DNA of 64,000 nt from Elysia crispata (Eukaryota; Mollusca; Gastropoda; Plakobranchidae). Numbering within the stretch: position 1 is the first letter of the stretch; each line of letters starts with the position of its first letter. Location of the stretch: positions 30,001 to 94,000 of the forward strand of contig JAWDGP010006588.1 in assembly GCA_033675545.1 (NCBI GenBank), written 5' to 3'. The translations under genes were made by a program, and so were the position numbers. This document shows positions 47,008 to 51,835 of this stretch, piece by piece. The notes under the pieces were generated by a model, which saw only the letters and a list, made by a program, of their open reading frames with translations, searched no databases and was not told the DNA's origin.

Positions 47008-47191
47008 TGATTTGAACACATGTATGAAACTTGAACGTAATCATATTGAGAAAGATTCTCTTTTTTCTTTTTTCAGAGATGATAGCAAACACCGACATTT
47101 GTTTTTTCAACATATGCTTGAAGATCGGACTGAAAACAGCATGTCTTACTATGAGTTTTTACAATTTCTTCAGGGGAAAGCAAAAGGCTAG
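2539..47191 (+). CDS. Sec24AB: Sec24A/B-class COPII coat protein (whole gene, 23 coding exons)
   Basis: Sec24 is the cargo-adaptor subunit of the inner COPII coat. It pairs with Sec23 on Sar1-GTP membranes at ER exit sites and selects proteins for ER-to-Golgi vesicles. Exons were joined by reading frame, splice consensus and similarity to human SEC24A/B. The product is 1358 aa, longer than human SEC24A (about 1090) because of the N-terminus. Residues 1 to about 640 are low-complexity, rich in Pro, Ser, Asn and Gln. The conserved core follows. It has NCNPDIFRCTL (about 643-653), a zinc finger with cysteines 695, 698, 716 and 719, a trunk domain starting near [15 protein letters not shown] (about 763), a beta-sandwich, a helical region around [16 protein letters not shown], and a C-terminal gelsolin-like domain ending [14 protein letters not shown]. 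The segment [16 protein letters not shown] is typical of the A/B class rather than C/D. The start is the first in-frame ATG found; an upstream non-coding exon cannot be excluded. I see no break in the frame. Confidence 0.96.
2606..3186 (+). other. Sec24AB intron 1
   Basis: 581 nt, AT-rich, nothing further seen. Ends in the CAGCAG tandem acceptor. Confidence 0.75.
3187..3606 (+). CDS. Sec24AB: Sec24AB exon 2
   Basis: 420 nt of Gly/Pro/Asn/Ser-rich disordered coding sequence, starting A-G-Q-T-K and ending SNFDNRT. The acceptor is a tandem CAGCAG, so the exon may begin at 3187 or 3190 without changing frame. The donor is A|GTAAGT. Confidence 0.92.
3607..4066 (+). other. Sec24AB intron 2
   Basis: 460 nt, AT-rich, nothing further seen. 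Ends in AAGCAG. Confidence 0.85.
4067..4171 (+). CDS. Sec24AB: Sec24AB exon 3
   Basis: 105 nt encoding [19 protein letters not shown] and on to TPIQTPGNS. Its acceptor is AAGCAG, also a tandem in-frame pair (4064 or 4067). It ends in phase 1 at GTAATC. Confidence 0.9.
4172..8098 (+). other. Sec24AB intron 3
   Basis: 3.9 kb, mostly featureless AT-rich sequence. A patch at about 6870-7280 is visibly more GC-rich, with G- and C-runs (for example about 7256-7266), and may be an old insertion. I could not classify it. Another C-run lies near 7366. Confidence 0.8.
8099..8188 (+). CDS. Sec24AB: Sec24AB exon 4
   Basis: 90 nt encoding [16 protein letters not shown] and on to ESQFTPGH. Acceptor TTTCCAG, donor G|GTATTT, phase 1 on both sides. 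It lies alone between introns of 3.9 and 1.0 kb and could be an alternative (cassette) exon, since skipping it keeps the frame. Confidence 0.88.
8189..9187 (+). other. Sec24AB intron 4
   Basis: 999 nt, AT-rich with T-runs; nothing else seen. Confidence 0.85.
9188..10191 (+). CDS. Sec24AB: Sec24AB exon 5 (large disordered-region exon)
   Basis: 1004 nt, the largest exon, encoding about 334 residues of Pro/Ser/Gly/Asn-rich sequence. Around 9706-9835 there are three or four near-tandem units of 9-12 residues of the type G-F-P-P-x-S-N-T-S. A run of proline clusters follows. Starts in phase 1 and ends in phase 0 at ATG|GTATGT. In the human proteins the equivalent stretch is also disordered and poorly conserved. 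Confidence 0.94.
11285..12256 (+). repeat. Dispersed repeat family, copy A
   Basis: About 970 nt that aligns in the same orientation with 29815-30774. Shared landmarks in order are TTCCAATATCGAGAT, AAACTATCCAAAATAT, an ACTATTATTA block, TTTTAGACCTAATC, GGCCTTTATGTAT, TCTTAGTCTGAGCA, GCTTCACAATCATGGCTCT and AGTTCTCATC. On the minus strand both copies read AQTKRLNDL in a short open frame, but no family is recognisable. The copies differ by many substitutions and indels, so they are old. Copy A contains an internal 100-bp duplication. Confidence 0.75.
11445..11645 (+). repeat. Two-copy tandem repeat, about 100 bp unit
   Basis: A unit holding GAGTAGAGTTAGAATCTAGAT, then GATCCTATTATC and GGCATGACAT, is repeated at a 100-nt offset (GAGTTAGAAT at 11481, GAGTAAGAAT at 11581). 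It lies within dispersed-repeat copy A. Copy B has only one unit, so the duplication is probably private to copy A. Confidence 0.7.
12862..13002 (+). CDS. Sec24AB: Sec24AB exon 6
   Basis: 141 nt, 47 whole codons, [19 protein letters not shown] and on to [10 protein letters not shown]. The end resembles the SMSGLSLQ segment of human SEC24A just before the conserved core. Acceptor TTTGCAG, donor CAG|GTGGGC. Confidence 0.93.
13003..13608 (+). other. Sec24AB intron 6
   Basis: 606 nt. Coding frame stays open for 135 nt after exon 6, which looks like chance. Nothing else seen. Confidence 0.85.
13609..13724 (+). CDS. Sec24AB: Sec24AB exon 7 (start of conserved core)
   Basis: 116 nt encoding [18 protein letters not shown] and on to FKKVNCNP, aligning with human VNLLQERN and QKLNCNPE. 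Acceptor CCAAAG, donor GA|GTAAGT. The split codon (D) continues in exon 8. Confidence 0.95.
13725..16254 (+). other. Sec24AB intron 7
   Basis: 2.5 kb. Holds a tRNA-derived SINE-like piece at about 15540-15632 and a T-run followed by G-runs at about 16096-16128. The rest is featureless. Confidence 0.85.
15560..15632 (-). repeat. tRNA-derived SINE-like fragment (Lys-like head)
   Basis: On the minus strand the piece begins GCCAGATAGCTCATTAGG and continues GTAGAATGTTGGACT. This closely follows the 5' half of an animal lysine tRNA (A box TRGCNNAGYNGG at 15620-15609). A degenerate B box, GCTTTGGGTCC, lies at 15584-15574. The A-B gap is shorter than in a tRNA and the anticodon arm is damaged, so it is a SINE or tRNA relic, not a working tRNA. 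Confidence 0.55.
16255..16357 (+). CDS. Sec24AB: Sec24AB exon 8
   Basis: 103 nt encoding [20 protein letters not shown] and on to LIHPFKDLS, a near-invariant Sec24 segment before the zinc finger. Acceptor TTTCACAG, donor TCG|GTAAGT. Confidence 0.97.
16690..16860. repeat. Short-motif repeat cluster TTGGATTCAA / CAACGAAC
   Basis: Within 170 nt the words TTGGATTCA, TTGAATCCA, TTGCATTCAAC and AACGAAC recur about seven times in direct and inverted form. Such clusters occur near the ends of some Tigger-like elements, but no terminal repeat could be proved here. Confidence 0.4.
17618..18692. mobile_element. Non-autonomous piggyBac-like element
   Basis: 1075 bp flanked on both sides by TTAA (17614-17617 and 18693-18696), the piggyBac target site. 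The left end reads CTCTTTTAGATGCAC. The right end, read on the minus strand, is CCCTTTTAGATTTATC. The first 11 bases of the inverted repeat differ at one position. Inside, a short minus-strand ORF starts at 18352 with [16 protein letters not shown] and an acidic SDDEDD run, like the acidic N-terminus of piggyBac transposases. No catalytic domain is present, so it is a deletion derivative moved in trans. Confidence 0.65.
18228..18352 (-). pseudogene. Short acidic ORF, possible piggyBac transposase N-terminus
   Basis: About 41 codons from ATG 18352-18350 to a TAG near 18228. [16 protein letters not shown] is followed by an acidic stretch (ISDDEDD) and a TCTAGATC-type low-complexity end. The identification rests on its position inside a TTAA-flanked element and on acidity, not on alignment. 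Confidence 0.35.
19440..19640. repeat. TCTAGATC low-complexity burst
   Basis: About 200 nt dominated by overlapping AGATCT, CTAGAT and TCTAGA words. Similar shorter bursts occur at 130-250, 430-510, 11490-11600, 18200-18265, 30105-30130, 31670-31690, 38695-38715, 46470-46570, 56435-56450, 56715-56730 and 56935-56950. Confidence 0.8.
20355..21803 (-). pseudogene. Tigger-like transposase remnant
   Basis: Begins [19 protein letters not shown] with a CENP-B-type helix-turn-helix ([15 protein letters not shown]). Downstream, in shifting frames, are [12 protein letters not shown] at about 21348-21313 (first catalytic Asp), [18 protein letters not shown], and ILLLVEN near 21050 where the family has LVDN (second Asp is Glu here). 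[19 protein letters not shown] at about 20970-20910 (PMDQG motif) and a C-terminal [10 protein letters not shown] near 20360 follow. About 480 aa of transposase can be followed, but it is broken by several frameshifts and stops. It cannot encode active enzyme. Confidence 0.85.
21881..21972. repeat. Perfect 46-bp tandem duplication
   Basis: Two identical head-to-tail 46-nt units (starting TATGCACTTGACAACA) at 21881-21926 and 21927-21972, just upstream of the Tigger transposase start. The copies show no differences, unlike the decayed transposase next to them. The duplication is therefore recent or an assembly artefact. Confidence 0.9.
22763..22889 (+). CDS. Sec24AB: Sec24AB exon 9 (zinc finger)
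   Basis: 127 nt encoding [19 protein letters not shown] and on to [11 protein letters not shown]. The CRSC and CNLC pairs are the four zinc ligands (C695, C698, C716, C719) of the Sec23/24 zinc finger. All are intact. Acceptor CCTCAG, donor T|GTAGGT, phase 1. Confidence 0.98.
22890..23750 (+). other. Sec24AB intron 9
   Basis: 861 nt, AT-rich; nothing else seen. Confidence 0.9.
23751..23860 (+). CDS. Sec24AB: Sec24AB exon 10
   Basis: 110 nt encoding [20 protein letters not shown] and on to EFIAPSEYM, linking the zinc finger to the trunk domain. Acceptor CCTATAG, donor ATG|GTAAAT. Confidence 0.97.
23861..25880 (+). other. Sec24AB intron 10
   Basis: 2.0 kb. Holds a TCTG/TC/T tract near its 3' end (25777-25823), which forms an extended pyrimidine region before the acceptor. 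Nothing else seen. Confidence 0.9.
25777..25823 (+). repeat. (TCTG)n-(TC)n-(T)n microsatellite
   Basis: About four TCTG units, then TC repeats, then a 19-nt T-run, ending 57 nt before exon 11. Length changes here could affect use of the exon 11 acceptor. Confidence 0.85.
25881..25947 (+). CDS. Sec24AB: Sec24AB exon 11 (trunk domain start)
   Basis: 67 nt encoding [22 protein letters not shown], the first strand of the vWA-like trunk that packs against Sec23. Acceptor CTAACAG, donor G|GTGGGT. Confidence 0.97.
25948..26522 (+). other. Sec24AB intron 11
   Basis: 575 nt, AT-rich; nothing else seen. Confidence 0.9.
26523..26687 (+). CDS. Sec24AB: Sec24AB exon 12 (trunk)
   Basis: 165 nt encoding [20 protein letters not shown] and on to [14 protein letters not shown]. 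This is trunk-domain sequence; SQPQML is conserved with human. Acceptor TTTTTCAG, donor G|GTTTGT, a weaker donor than most here. Confidence 0.97.
26688..27073 (+). other. Sec24AB intron 12 (shortest)
   Basis: 386 nt. Open upstream of exon 13 in the exon 13 frame for roughly 300 nt, but out of phase with exon 12, so retention would not give a longer Sec24. Confidence 0.9.
27074..27231 (+). CDS. Sec24AB: Sec24AB exon 13 (trunk)
   Basis: 158 nt encoding [20 protein letters not shown] and on to [18 protein letters not shown] and ESKELV are diagnostic of the A/B class. Acceptor CTCCTTAG, donor ATG|GTTGGT (non-consensus position 3, T for A/G). Confidence 0.97.
28130..28474 (-). CDS. Downstream ORF of the RAG1-N-like fragment
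   Basis: 114 codons from ATG 28474-28472, overlapping the stop of the preceding ORF by one base. It starts [17 protein letters not shown], compatible with the next RAG1 N-region Cys pair. It continues as a Thr/Asp/Glu/Ser-rich low-complexity chain and ends with a hydrophobic tail that may be out of frame. No domain is recognised beyond the Cys pair. Confidence 0.4.
   Translation of the reverse strand: MNCSLCYHRLFSLAKGNMKAGMSPQTQRDTAEREITENNSDTSHCSQIENATLDTPLALADTIETMADSHIDHEVSIVLVDTSRPSNSIETDTRRIIFSLFVFWVTLIPQQKQK
28474..28797 (-). CDS. RAG1 N-terminus-like zinc-binding ORF
   Basis: 107 codons from ATG 28797-28795. Motifs in order are MCRTCG (residues 15-20), [16 protein letters not shown] (about 43-58) and [10 protein letters not shown] (about 63-72), with W-C near the end. 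Human RAG1 has LCRICG, then DLIAKVFRIDVKADVD, then EFCHNCWSI at comparable spacing, ahead of a W...C-x2-C block. A ZAD-type zinc finger is the main alternative, but the VF-IDV-KD-D core favours RAG1. The frame ends in TAA at 28476-28474, sharing a base with the next ATG. That next frame begins MNCSLC, like the following C-x2-C of RAG1, so a frameshift between them is likely. The fragment is probably inactive. Confidence 0.6.
   Translation of the reverse strand: MEHTRDLHYQYVSEMCRTCGQLNLTKKDKKQYKKPFSSVDLSDDIFLVFGIDVSKDNDCFSKYVCHKCKASISTWKKRGSVTTIKAARTVAQTTNAIWCDFVTKTNL
28763..29367. repeat. Three tandem copies of a 197-bp unit
   Basis: Units start at about 28763, 28963 and 29160. The landmark TAGTAT falls at 28785, 28985 and 29182 (spacing 200 and 197). 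Each unit has the landmarks GATATGAAAC, TGTTAAA, CAGAAAGA, GCCGTTT, TAATTAAGT and ACACAATAGA. Units are roughly 80-85% alike by eye. The first unit overlaps the start codon of the RAG1-N-like ORF. Confidence 0.9.
29815..30774 (+). repeat. Dispersed repeat family, copy B
   Basis: About 960 nt in the same orientation as copy A (11285-12256), sharing the ordered landmarks given there. The minus strand reads [19 protein letters not shown]. It lacks the 100-bp internal duplication of copy A and carries a private G/GA-rich run. No terminal repeats or target duplications were recognised. Confidence 0.75.
30665..30700 (+). repeat. G-run / GA-rich tract
   Basis: Runs of G followed by AGAGAG inside dispersed-repeat copy B. 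Probably slippage-prone. Confidence 0.8.
31795..31960 (-). repeat. tRNA-derived SINE-like element
   Basis: On the minus strand, GGGCAGCTATATGGCTCAGG begins a tRNA-like head. The A box TGGCTCAGGGATG is at 31938-31926 and a B box-like TAGTTTATTCC is at 31897-31887, at about tRNA spacing (28 nt). A tRNA-unrelated body follows down to about 31795. It differs from the Lys-like fragment in intron 7, so two SINE types may be present. Confidence 0.5.
32340..32760 (+). mobile_element. Non-LTR retrotransposon (LINE) 3' fragment
   Basis: Plus-strand reading includes [20 protein letters not shown], then [29 protein letters not shown] and a terminal DR...MIAYA-like end. This follows the C-terminal part of endonuclease-reverse transcriptase LINE proteins, downstream of the polymerase core (family usually LEAVEMW.LRRMLRISWT and FFGHVMRR). 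Only the last 140 residues or so remain, with several frame breaks. This is typical of a 5'-truncated insertion. The exact clade is not assigned. Confidence 0.7.
33494..33592 (+). CDS. Sec24AB: Sec24AB exon 14
   Basis: 99 nt, 33 codons, [20 protein letters not shown] and on to SGDSGK. In frame after KLM, matching human KLM-SPTGGR. The acceptor TTTTAAG is a less usual AAG type. Donor AAG|GTAAAT. Confidence 0.96.
33593..34008 (+). other. Sec24AB intron 14
   Basis: 416 nt, nothing else seen. Confidence 0.9.
34009..34132 (+). CDS. Sec24AB: Sec24AB exon 15
   Basis: 124 nt encoding [20 protein letters not shown] and on to [19 protein letters not shown] and DCS are conserved trunk residues. Acceptor TTTCAG, donor T|GTAGGT. 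Confidence 0.97.
34133..36660 (+). other. Sec24AB intron 15
   Basis: 2.5 kb. 34133-35560 is featureless. A degenerate minisatellite lies at about 35580-36320. Confidence 0.9.
35580..36320. repeat. Degenerate minisatellite, core TTTCCTGCTGTCA
   Basis: Over about 740 nt the core TTTCCTGCTGTCA and variants (GTTTCCTGCTTCC, CTCTTGCTGTCAT, TTTTCTGCAGTCAG, TTTTCTGCTGTCAA, TTACCTGTTGTCAC) recurs about every 40-70 nt. It is usually preceded by CA-rich words such as ATCAACA or TCACCATTACAAG. No two units are identical. There are about a dozen units. The tract is more C-rich than its flanks. Confidence 0.65.
36661..36819 (+). CDS. Sec24AB: Sec24AB exon 16 (beta-sandwich)
   Basis: 159 nt encoding [20 protein letters not shown] and on to [26 protein letters not shown] is nearly identical to human. 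Acceptor CATTTAG, donor G|GTAAGT. Confidence 0.98.
36820..37945 (+). other. Sec24AB intron 16
   Basis: 1.1 kb, AT-rich. A T/G-run lies at about 37233-37262 and a 22-nt T-run at about 37401-37422. Nothing else seen. Confidence 0.9.
37946..38119 (+). CDS. Sec24AB: Sec24AB exon 17 (A/B-specific beta-sandwich segment)
   Basis: 174 nt encoding [20 protein letters not shown] and on to [12 protein letters not shown]. This segment distinguishes the A/B paralogues from C/D. Acceptor TCTACAG, donor G|GTGATT. Confidence 0.98.
38120..39492 (+). other. Sec24AB intron 17
   Basis: 1.4 kb. Holds a 67-codon minus-strand ORF (38707-38910) with KSRKRSR and an acidic SDSDDD stretch, ending beside a TCTAGATC word. 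It may be a transposon remnant; no family was recognised. The rest is featureless. Confidence 0.8.
39493..39603 (+). CDS. Sec24AB: Sec24AB exon 18
   Basis: 111 nt encoding [20 protein letters not shown] and on to AIAALLAKM, the end of the beta-sandwich and start of the helical domain. Acceptor TATCAG, donor G|GTAAGT. Confidence 0.98.
39604..40287 (+). other. Sec24AB intron 18
   Basis: 684 nt. Holds a pyrimidine-rich tract (CTTCTCCTC type) at about 40150-40225. Nothing else seen. Confidence 0.9.
40288..40469 (+). CDS. Sec24AB: Sec24AB exon 19 (helical domain)
   Basis: 182 nt encoding [20 protein letters not shown] and on to [10 protein letters not shown]. Aligns with human AVDRSMTASLSDARDA. 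Ends in phase 0 at GTAAGC. Confidence 0.97.
40867..40911 (+). repeat. (GA)n-(G)n purine tract
   Basis: GAGAGAGA repeats run into G-runs interrupted by A, 45 nt without a pyrimidine. Such tracts are slippage-prone and can form triplex or G-rich structures. Confidence 0.9.
40918..41075 (+). repeat. Two-copy diverged local duplication
   Basis: GTGATTGATT(GA)G/AAGTTCTGTGTCTGCAAGAG occurs at about 40920 and again at about 40993, each followed later by AAATCATAAAATGT. The spacers between differ, so the copies are diverged by small indels. Confidence 0.75.
41294..41431 (+). CDS. Sec24AB: Sec24AB exon 20 (followed by a GC donor)
   Basis: 138 nt, 46 codons, [20 protein letters not shown] and on to [15 protein letters not shown] and LSDE match human RIFAM and LSDE. 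The exon ends GAG|GCAAGT, a GC-type 5' splice site. The only nearby GT (AA|GTAGTT) would break the phase with exon 21. Confidence 0.96.
41432..42052 (+). other. Sec24AB intron 20 (GC-AG)
   Basis: 621 nt. Starts GCAAGT and ends CTTTCAG. Contains a short (ATT)n run at about 41701-41733. Otherwise featureless. Confidence 0.92.
42053..42250 (+). CDS. Sec24AB: Sec24AB exon 21 (gelsolin-like domain)
   Basis: 198 nt, 66 codons, [20 protein letters not shown] and on to NFASIQDGM. Matches the human gelsolin-like segment (PPILQLS, FLMDAG, YASIPQ). Acceptor CTTTCAG, donor ATG|GTATTT. Confidence 0.97.
42251..43883 (+). other. Sec24AB intron 21
   Basis: 1.6 kb, AT-rich. A weak tRNA-like word at about 43655-43680 is not convincing. 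Nothing else seen. Confidence 0.9.
43884..43987 (+). CDS. Sec24AB: Sec24AB exon 22 (gelsolin-like domain)
   Basis: 104 nt encoding [20 protein letters not shown] and on to GVIFLVI, with a split Arg codon. Acceptor TATCCAG, donor CG|GTAAGT. Confidence 0.97.
44390..45465 (+). mobile_element. LINE reverse-transcriptase fragment
   Basis: Plus-strand reading begins [20 protein letters not shown], the core of the reverse-transcriptase fingers (the family has [11 protein letters not shown]). A degraded Q[16 protein letters not shown] block follows near 44600. Further on, [18 protein letters not shown] and [15 protein letters not shown] correspond to the post-polymerase region (usually RKRQLQFLGH and GKR.RGRQR). 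Many stops and frame changes are present. The catalytic YADD box is not recognisable; the nearest text is GQCHSPAK. It belongs to the same broad type of endonuclease-RT LINE as the piece in intron 13, and both are sense to Sec24. Confidence 0.75.
46281..46375 (+). repeat. Compound (ATC)n-(ATT)n microsatellite
   Basis: About 15 ATC units run straight into about 16 ATT units. Both strands are open in frame through it, giving meaningless poly-Ile/poly-Met reading frames. Confidence 0.95.
46966..47007 (+). repeat. (ATT)n microsatellite
   Basis: About 13 ATT/ACT units, ending 70 nt before the exon 23 acceptor. Confidence 0.95.
47077..47191 (+). CDS. Sec24AB: Sec24AB exon 23 (stop codon)
   Basis: 115 nt encoding [20 protein letters not shown] and on to QFLQGKAKG, then TAG at 47189. 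Human has RDES...MIEDRTESALSYYEFL at the same place. Acceptor TTTTTCAG. Confidence 0.98.
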
Positions 47192-47440
47192 ATGAGATTT
47201 ATATTATTATTCAATCAAAAGTTGGAAGTTTTTTTTTACTGTTCCATCTGACTTATTGACATTGTATGTTTATGTCATAAAACCTAAGTGAAGCTTAGTC
47301 TTTTTATTTCTATTTATTGAAGAAAGAAAAAAATCATTACTTACGTTTTTTCTGTTTAAATTGTTGGGTTTATCTGTACGACTCGTTTTTTTTTTTCTGC
47401 TGACTTGTGATATTTGCTCTTTGATGAGAAAATAAAATTG
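47192..47440 (+). terminator. Sec24AB: Sec24AB 3' UTR and first polyadenylation signal
   Basis: The first canonical AATAAA after the stop is at 47431-47436, giving a 3' UTR of about 260 nt. Another canonical signal is at 50788-50793, so longer 3' UTRs are possible. The choice cannot be made from sequence alone. Confidence 0.5.
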
Positions 47441-50400
47441 TGAACAGGGTATTTTATTTGTTTTGTTTTTTTTTGTGTGTGTGTGATTTATGAATTTATA
47501 TTTACTTTCTTTCCTCTAGGCTTCAGAAGTTATAGTCATAAGCCAGTTATACATTTAAATTCAAGTTTGATACATTTCATAATGAATAAGGGGCTTGTTA
47601 TTTTCTGATAAATTTGTGCCACTATATTTCAAGTATTTCAACTTTTCCTGATTTGTAATGAATTTTTAAAGGTATTGTGTCCTCCTTTGGCTTATTTCTA
47701 TATTAAGCAGTGTTATTTATATCAAGGTGCTCATACCTCCCTCCCGCATGTTTTAAGGAGATGACCTCATCTTTGTATGATACTTTGTAATAGGTGCCTT
47801 TCCCTGGTCTTTTTTCCATTGATTCAATTTGAAAAGGTTCCAAATCGCAAATATTGTTCTTATTTATTGATCTAAAAGGTTGTGGGCATTTATAACCCCC
47901 ATCCCTGAGTTCTCATCAGTTGAATCATATTTAAAAAAAGTAGGCATGGAGAATATTGTAGGATTTGGAGCTAACTTGTTTTAATCTTTTTCTATATTGT
48001 TGGCTCTCACCTTGGTCTTTATTAAAGTATTAAATTTGAAGCATATTCATCAAGCTCCTTGTGTATGATATTGAGTACAGTTGTGCAATTTCAGTCATAT
48101 ATATTATGGGCAATTAATTTTTCTTTTTCACACATTTTTGTTTTTGGATATTCAAGTGATCATATTTACTGAGTGTACCTTTTTGATTTCACACCGTCGT
48201 TTAAAATTTGCTTATATACCCTCACTGTTCTATCCTTCTTTGACATGAACATAAGCAGGCTTTAATCTGTGCTTTTAAAGTGTATGTTTGTAAATATTAA
48301 GAGACGAGAGGAAGAACAAATACTTTTGTCTGTGAATTTTTGAAGGAAAAAAAGTGTATTCTGTCCTTAAAAGAGCTAGAGGAAAAAAAAAAGAGGCATC
48401 TTCATCCTGGCAATGTTATTACAACCCACTCCACATTTTGTGCATTTATGATTGAGCGTATATGGAGAACATTTTATTTTGTTTATGTCATGAGAGAGAG
48501 AGAGAGTTGTGTTAATGTAAGTAAGGTTTTTAATGCCTTAGGTTTTGTAAAATATCTCACAAAACTAAAGTGTTATGATTTGATTTGTGTGGATAAGAAA
48601 GTTTTATAATTTAATTGAAAATGCATGTAGCTTAGGCTAAAATTAAGAAAGAAAAGACATAAAAAAATTCAATTTAAATTGAATTGCATCATGTGGAATT
48701 TTTCAGTGTATGAATGAGTCTTGCTGTTAACTGGCAACCATATGGTATTTATTTTACATTTGTTATACATAGTCCCCCCCTGTGTGGAATTTTTGCATTT
48801 TCTTGAGGAATGTGTTGTTGTTTTTTTTTTTAAAGCAGCCCTACAAAAATTTCATGTCTTGATATAATATGTGACTAAAACAATGAATAATATTGTAATC
48901 AAATTGAGTTGAAAAGACTGTCGCCAAGTACTTAAATTGATAGACAAATATGCCAAGTAATGTTTGCTCAAACTTATCATGAAGTAGAAAAATATTCTAA
49001 GCAAAGTAACAACTTAAGTTAGAGATTGTAAGAAGGTAGTCTCATACCCTTTTGAGGCTTATGTCTACGTTGTCAATTGAAGTTGTGTAAATTACTGTGC
49101 CAGATTATGTTCTGTTAAAAAAAACGAGACATTGTGTTACTGTTATGGATCATATAGAAATAAGTTGAAGACTTTTTTTTTTCTTATTTGTTCACACATG
49201 AAAACAATATGACTGAGATTTTTTTTTTTTTTAATCTTGTTCTACCTATTTATCTACCATCATCTTTCATTCTTTTGCTTTTTAATTTTTAAATAACATG
49301 TGTTCCTACATACAATGGCAATGAAAAGAAACTTCACTGATTTCACATGTCCGACTTTTTCTTGCCTGCTTATTTTACTCAAAACTGAGAGTTACCACAT
49401 ACAAAATCTTCTTCTATCAACACGTTTTATATTGACATTCTGCATATATTTTCATTGGATCGAAAGTTGTGATTTGCATGAATGAAAAATGTTGCTCGCC
49501 ACATCTATTTTTATTTTTCTCTTTTAAGCCATATGTTTTTTTTTAGTGTGGGACCTGTACCTATTGTTTTTTTTTTTTTCAAAATGATTTTTTCTTCTAT
49601 TATAATATAATGAAAGGTATCACCAGTGATGATACAATCAGATTGTGGAGCATTTATTTATGTAAAATGATACAATATGACAAACACATAAACAATATTT
49701 CTTATCATTGCTTCATCTGAATTTGCAAACTGAGGAAGGATTCTAAATGGAATGCATTGTAATTAAATACCTGAGCATAATGTGACAAAATCAAGCACAT
49801 TGTAAATTCTCTTCCTCCATGTCTTTAATTGTATTTATTAATCTTTTTTAGGATATTTTTTTTTACTCCTTCAAACTTCACAAATAATGTAATGAGAAAT
49901 TTTGAAACATGTTTTACACATTGCATGATTCTGTTTCGGCAAAGACATAGAGTTAGCCACATTTTACTTAGTGTATAAGAAAATAAAGCAAATTAAACTT
50001 TATTGGAAAATGAAAGTAAATAACTTACGGTAGTCATTTTGCCTTTGGTAGAACTGAGGGATTGTAGCAATCTAGAGCTCCAATACTCATTCTGTTTTCT
50101 TTAATTTTTTTTTTTAATAAAATGGTGAAAATTCTCATACTAGTTATAGACCTATATGGCTTTACTTTATCAAACCATTTTTTCACCAGTTGCCTCAGGT
50201 TTGAATGTGGATTCAGAATTAATGGGCTGGAGTGTTAAATCTGTAAATGTCAGCTTTAGTGCACTTGAATTATAACTTACAGGCCTGGATAGGAGGAAAA
50301 GAAAAAACAAACACTAGGCAATAAAGTGAACAAATGGATTCTAAAAGAGTCATGGTACTGCATATATGCATATAAGTGCACAGCAGTATTTTTTTAATTT

Positions 50401-50844
50401 CTCATCTCTCAGTTGGTGGTGGTTAAAATAGAGGGTTTTGGTGGATACATGCTTCCATTGAGGAGAAAAAATTTTTTTGAACAAATGCTTTATTTTGTAT
50501 GTCTGTCATTTTTGTGCCATCTAGACTGTTATTAGTGATCAACAAAATAATTTGGTCAAATTAATAAGCCTAGTAAATGAGGACTCATTATGTAGACCCT
50601 ATAAGAAGGCCATTATGTACAGAAGTTGAACAGAGATATCAATTAATTGCATCTCAAACACATTTATTTCTGTTATGACAGGTTTTAGAAACATGTCTTT
50701 GTTGAAAATATTAAAGTACATTTGTGTTAGGTTGGATATGTAATGTACATAGTTGTTATCATATCAAATGATTATAGTTTTGCAAGCAATAAAATAAAAA
50801 GAAAAACACTAACTTGTGCAAGTATCTATGAAGCTACTTTCCTT

Positions 50845-51835
50845 TTAATTCAGCATTAAAAGGAAATGTAAGTTAACTTCTTTTAATCGATTGTGTTTTT
50901 TAAAATACTTTGTTAGGAAATGGCAGAAAGACATAAGAAATTTAATGGACAGCTGTAGATCTCTTGAACAGTTGTATTTTCTAAGCCAAAGGGTAATTGA
51001 TGTATTTCATACCGGGTTGTTTTTTTTCTTCTTCTATCTCGTATGTTTGAATTACAATTACAATCATGATGTAATTACAATTACCTCATAATTTGAGTTT
51101 AATCGGAATGGATAAAAACTTTGAATAAAGAGGATTTGAATTACAAAAAGTGAGAGTAAATAAATCGAAGACTCATTGTTGAGTGTGTACTGGGACTGCC
51201 ACGAGCAACTCTCCCCTTTCCCATGTCCCATGTTGCTACTGGCACGCCATTGTTAGTGCATCAGCTCCCTCCTCCCATTGTTAGCACATTGATCAGCCTT
51301 TCTTGAGCAGTGATTAGCATTGCTTGCTGCTTGAGAGATACATCCTGTACTTTTGCAATGCCTTATGAAGAGGTATCAACTTTGAATAAAGATAATCGAA
51401 TCAGAAATACTTAGAAATATGAGTCAGATTCTAACAAAGCCAAAGAGCAAAAAGTAAACTATCCTCTTGCGAAATTTGAATAATCAGACTTCGGTACTTC
51501 AGATTTCCACAGTAGTGTTACTTCAAAGGAGATTGAAGTCGTCTTGGCTTAGTAAATAGTAATTTTTTTTAATCATGAATTGGCAAAAATACCTAAGTAC
51601 ATGTAATTAGAATGGACTGCTGTAAATTGCTTTTGAAAGGTAGCATTTTTAATAGGACAATCGATATATGTGATTTTTTTTTTCAATGTATTGATACATT
51701 AGTGCTAGTCAAAAGGAAATGAAAGTGGACTTCAATCAATAAATAGTTTTTGTTTTATATAATGAAATTGCAGAAAAACCTAAGTAATTGACATGGTCTG
51801 CTGTGGATCTCTTTTGAACGTTGCATGTCAAGAGG
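50845..51835 (+). repeat. Three diverged copies of a local repeat
   Basis: Copies at about 50845-50980, 51520-51650 and 51705-51835 share an AAAGGA..TG..AGT..ACTTC head, then ATGAA.T.GCA.AAA. Near the end are GGACAGCTGTAGATCTCTT, GGACTGCTGTAAATTGCTTT and GGTCTGCTGTGGATCTCTTT. The last two are adjacent at an offset of about 185 nt. The first is separated by about 0.6 kb of unrelated sequence. Confidence 0.6.

Larger units (their letters stand above)
43988..47076 (+). other. Sec24AB intron 22
   Basis: 3.1 kb. Holds a LINE reverse-transcriptase fragment (44390-45465), an ATC/ATT microsatellite (46281-46375), a TCTAGATC burst (about 46470-46570) and a second ATT microsatellite (46966-47007). Confidence 0.92.
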
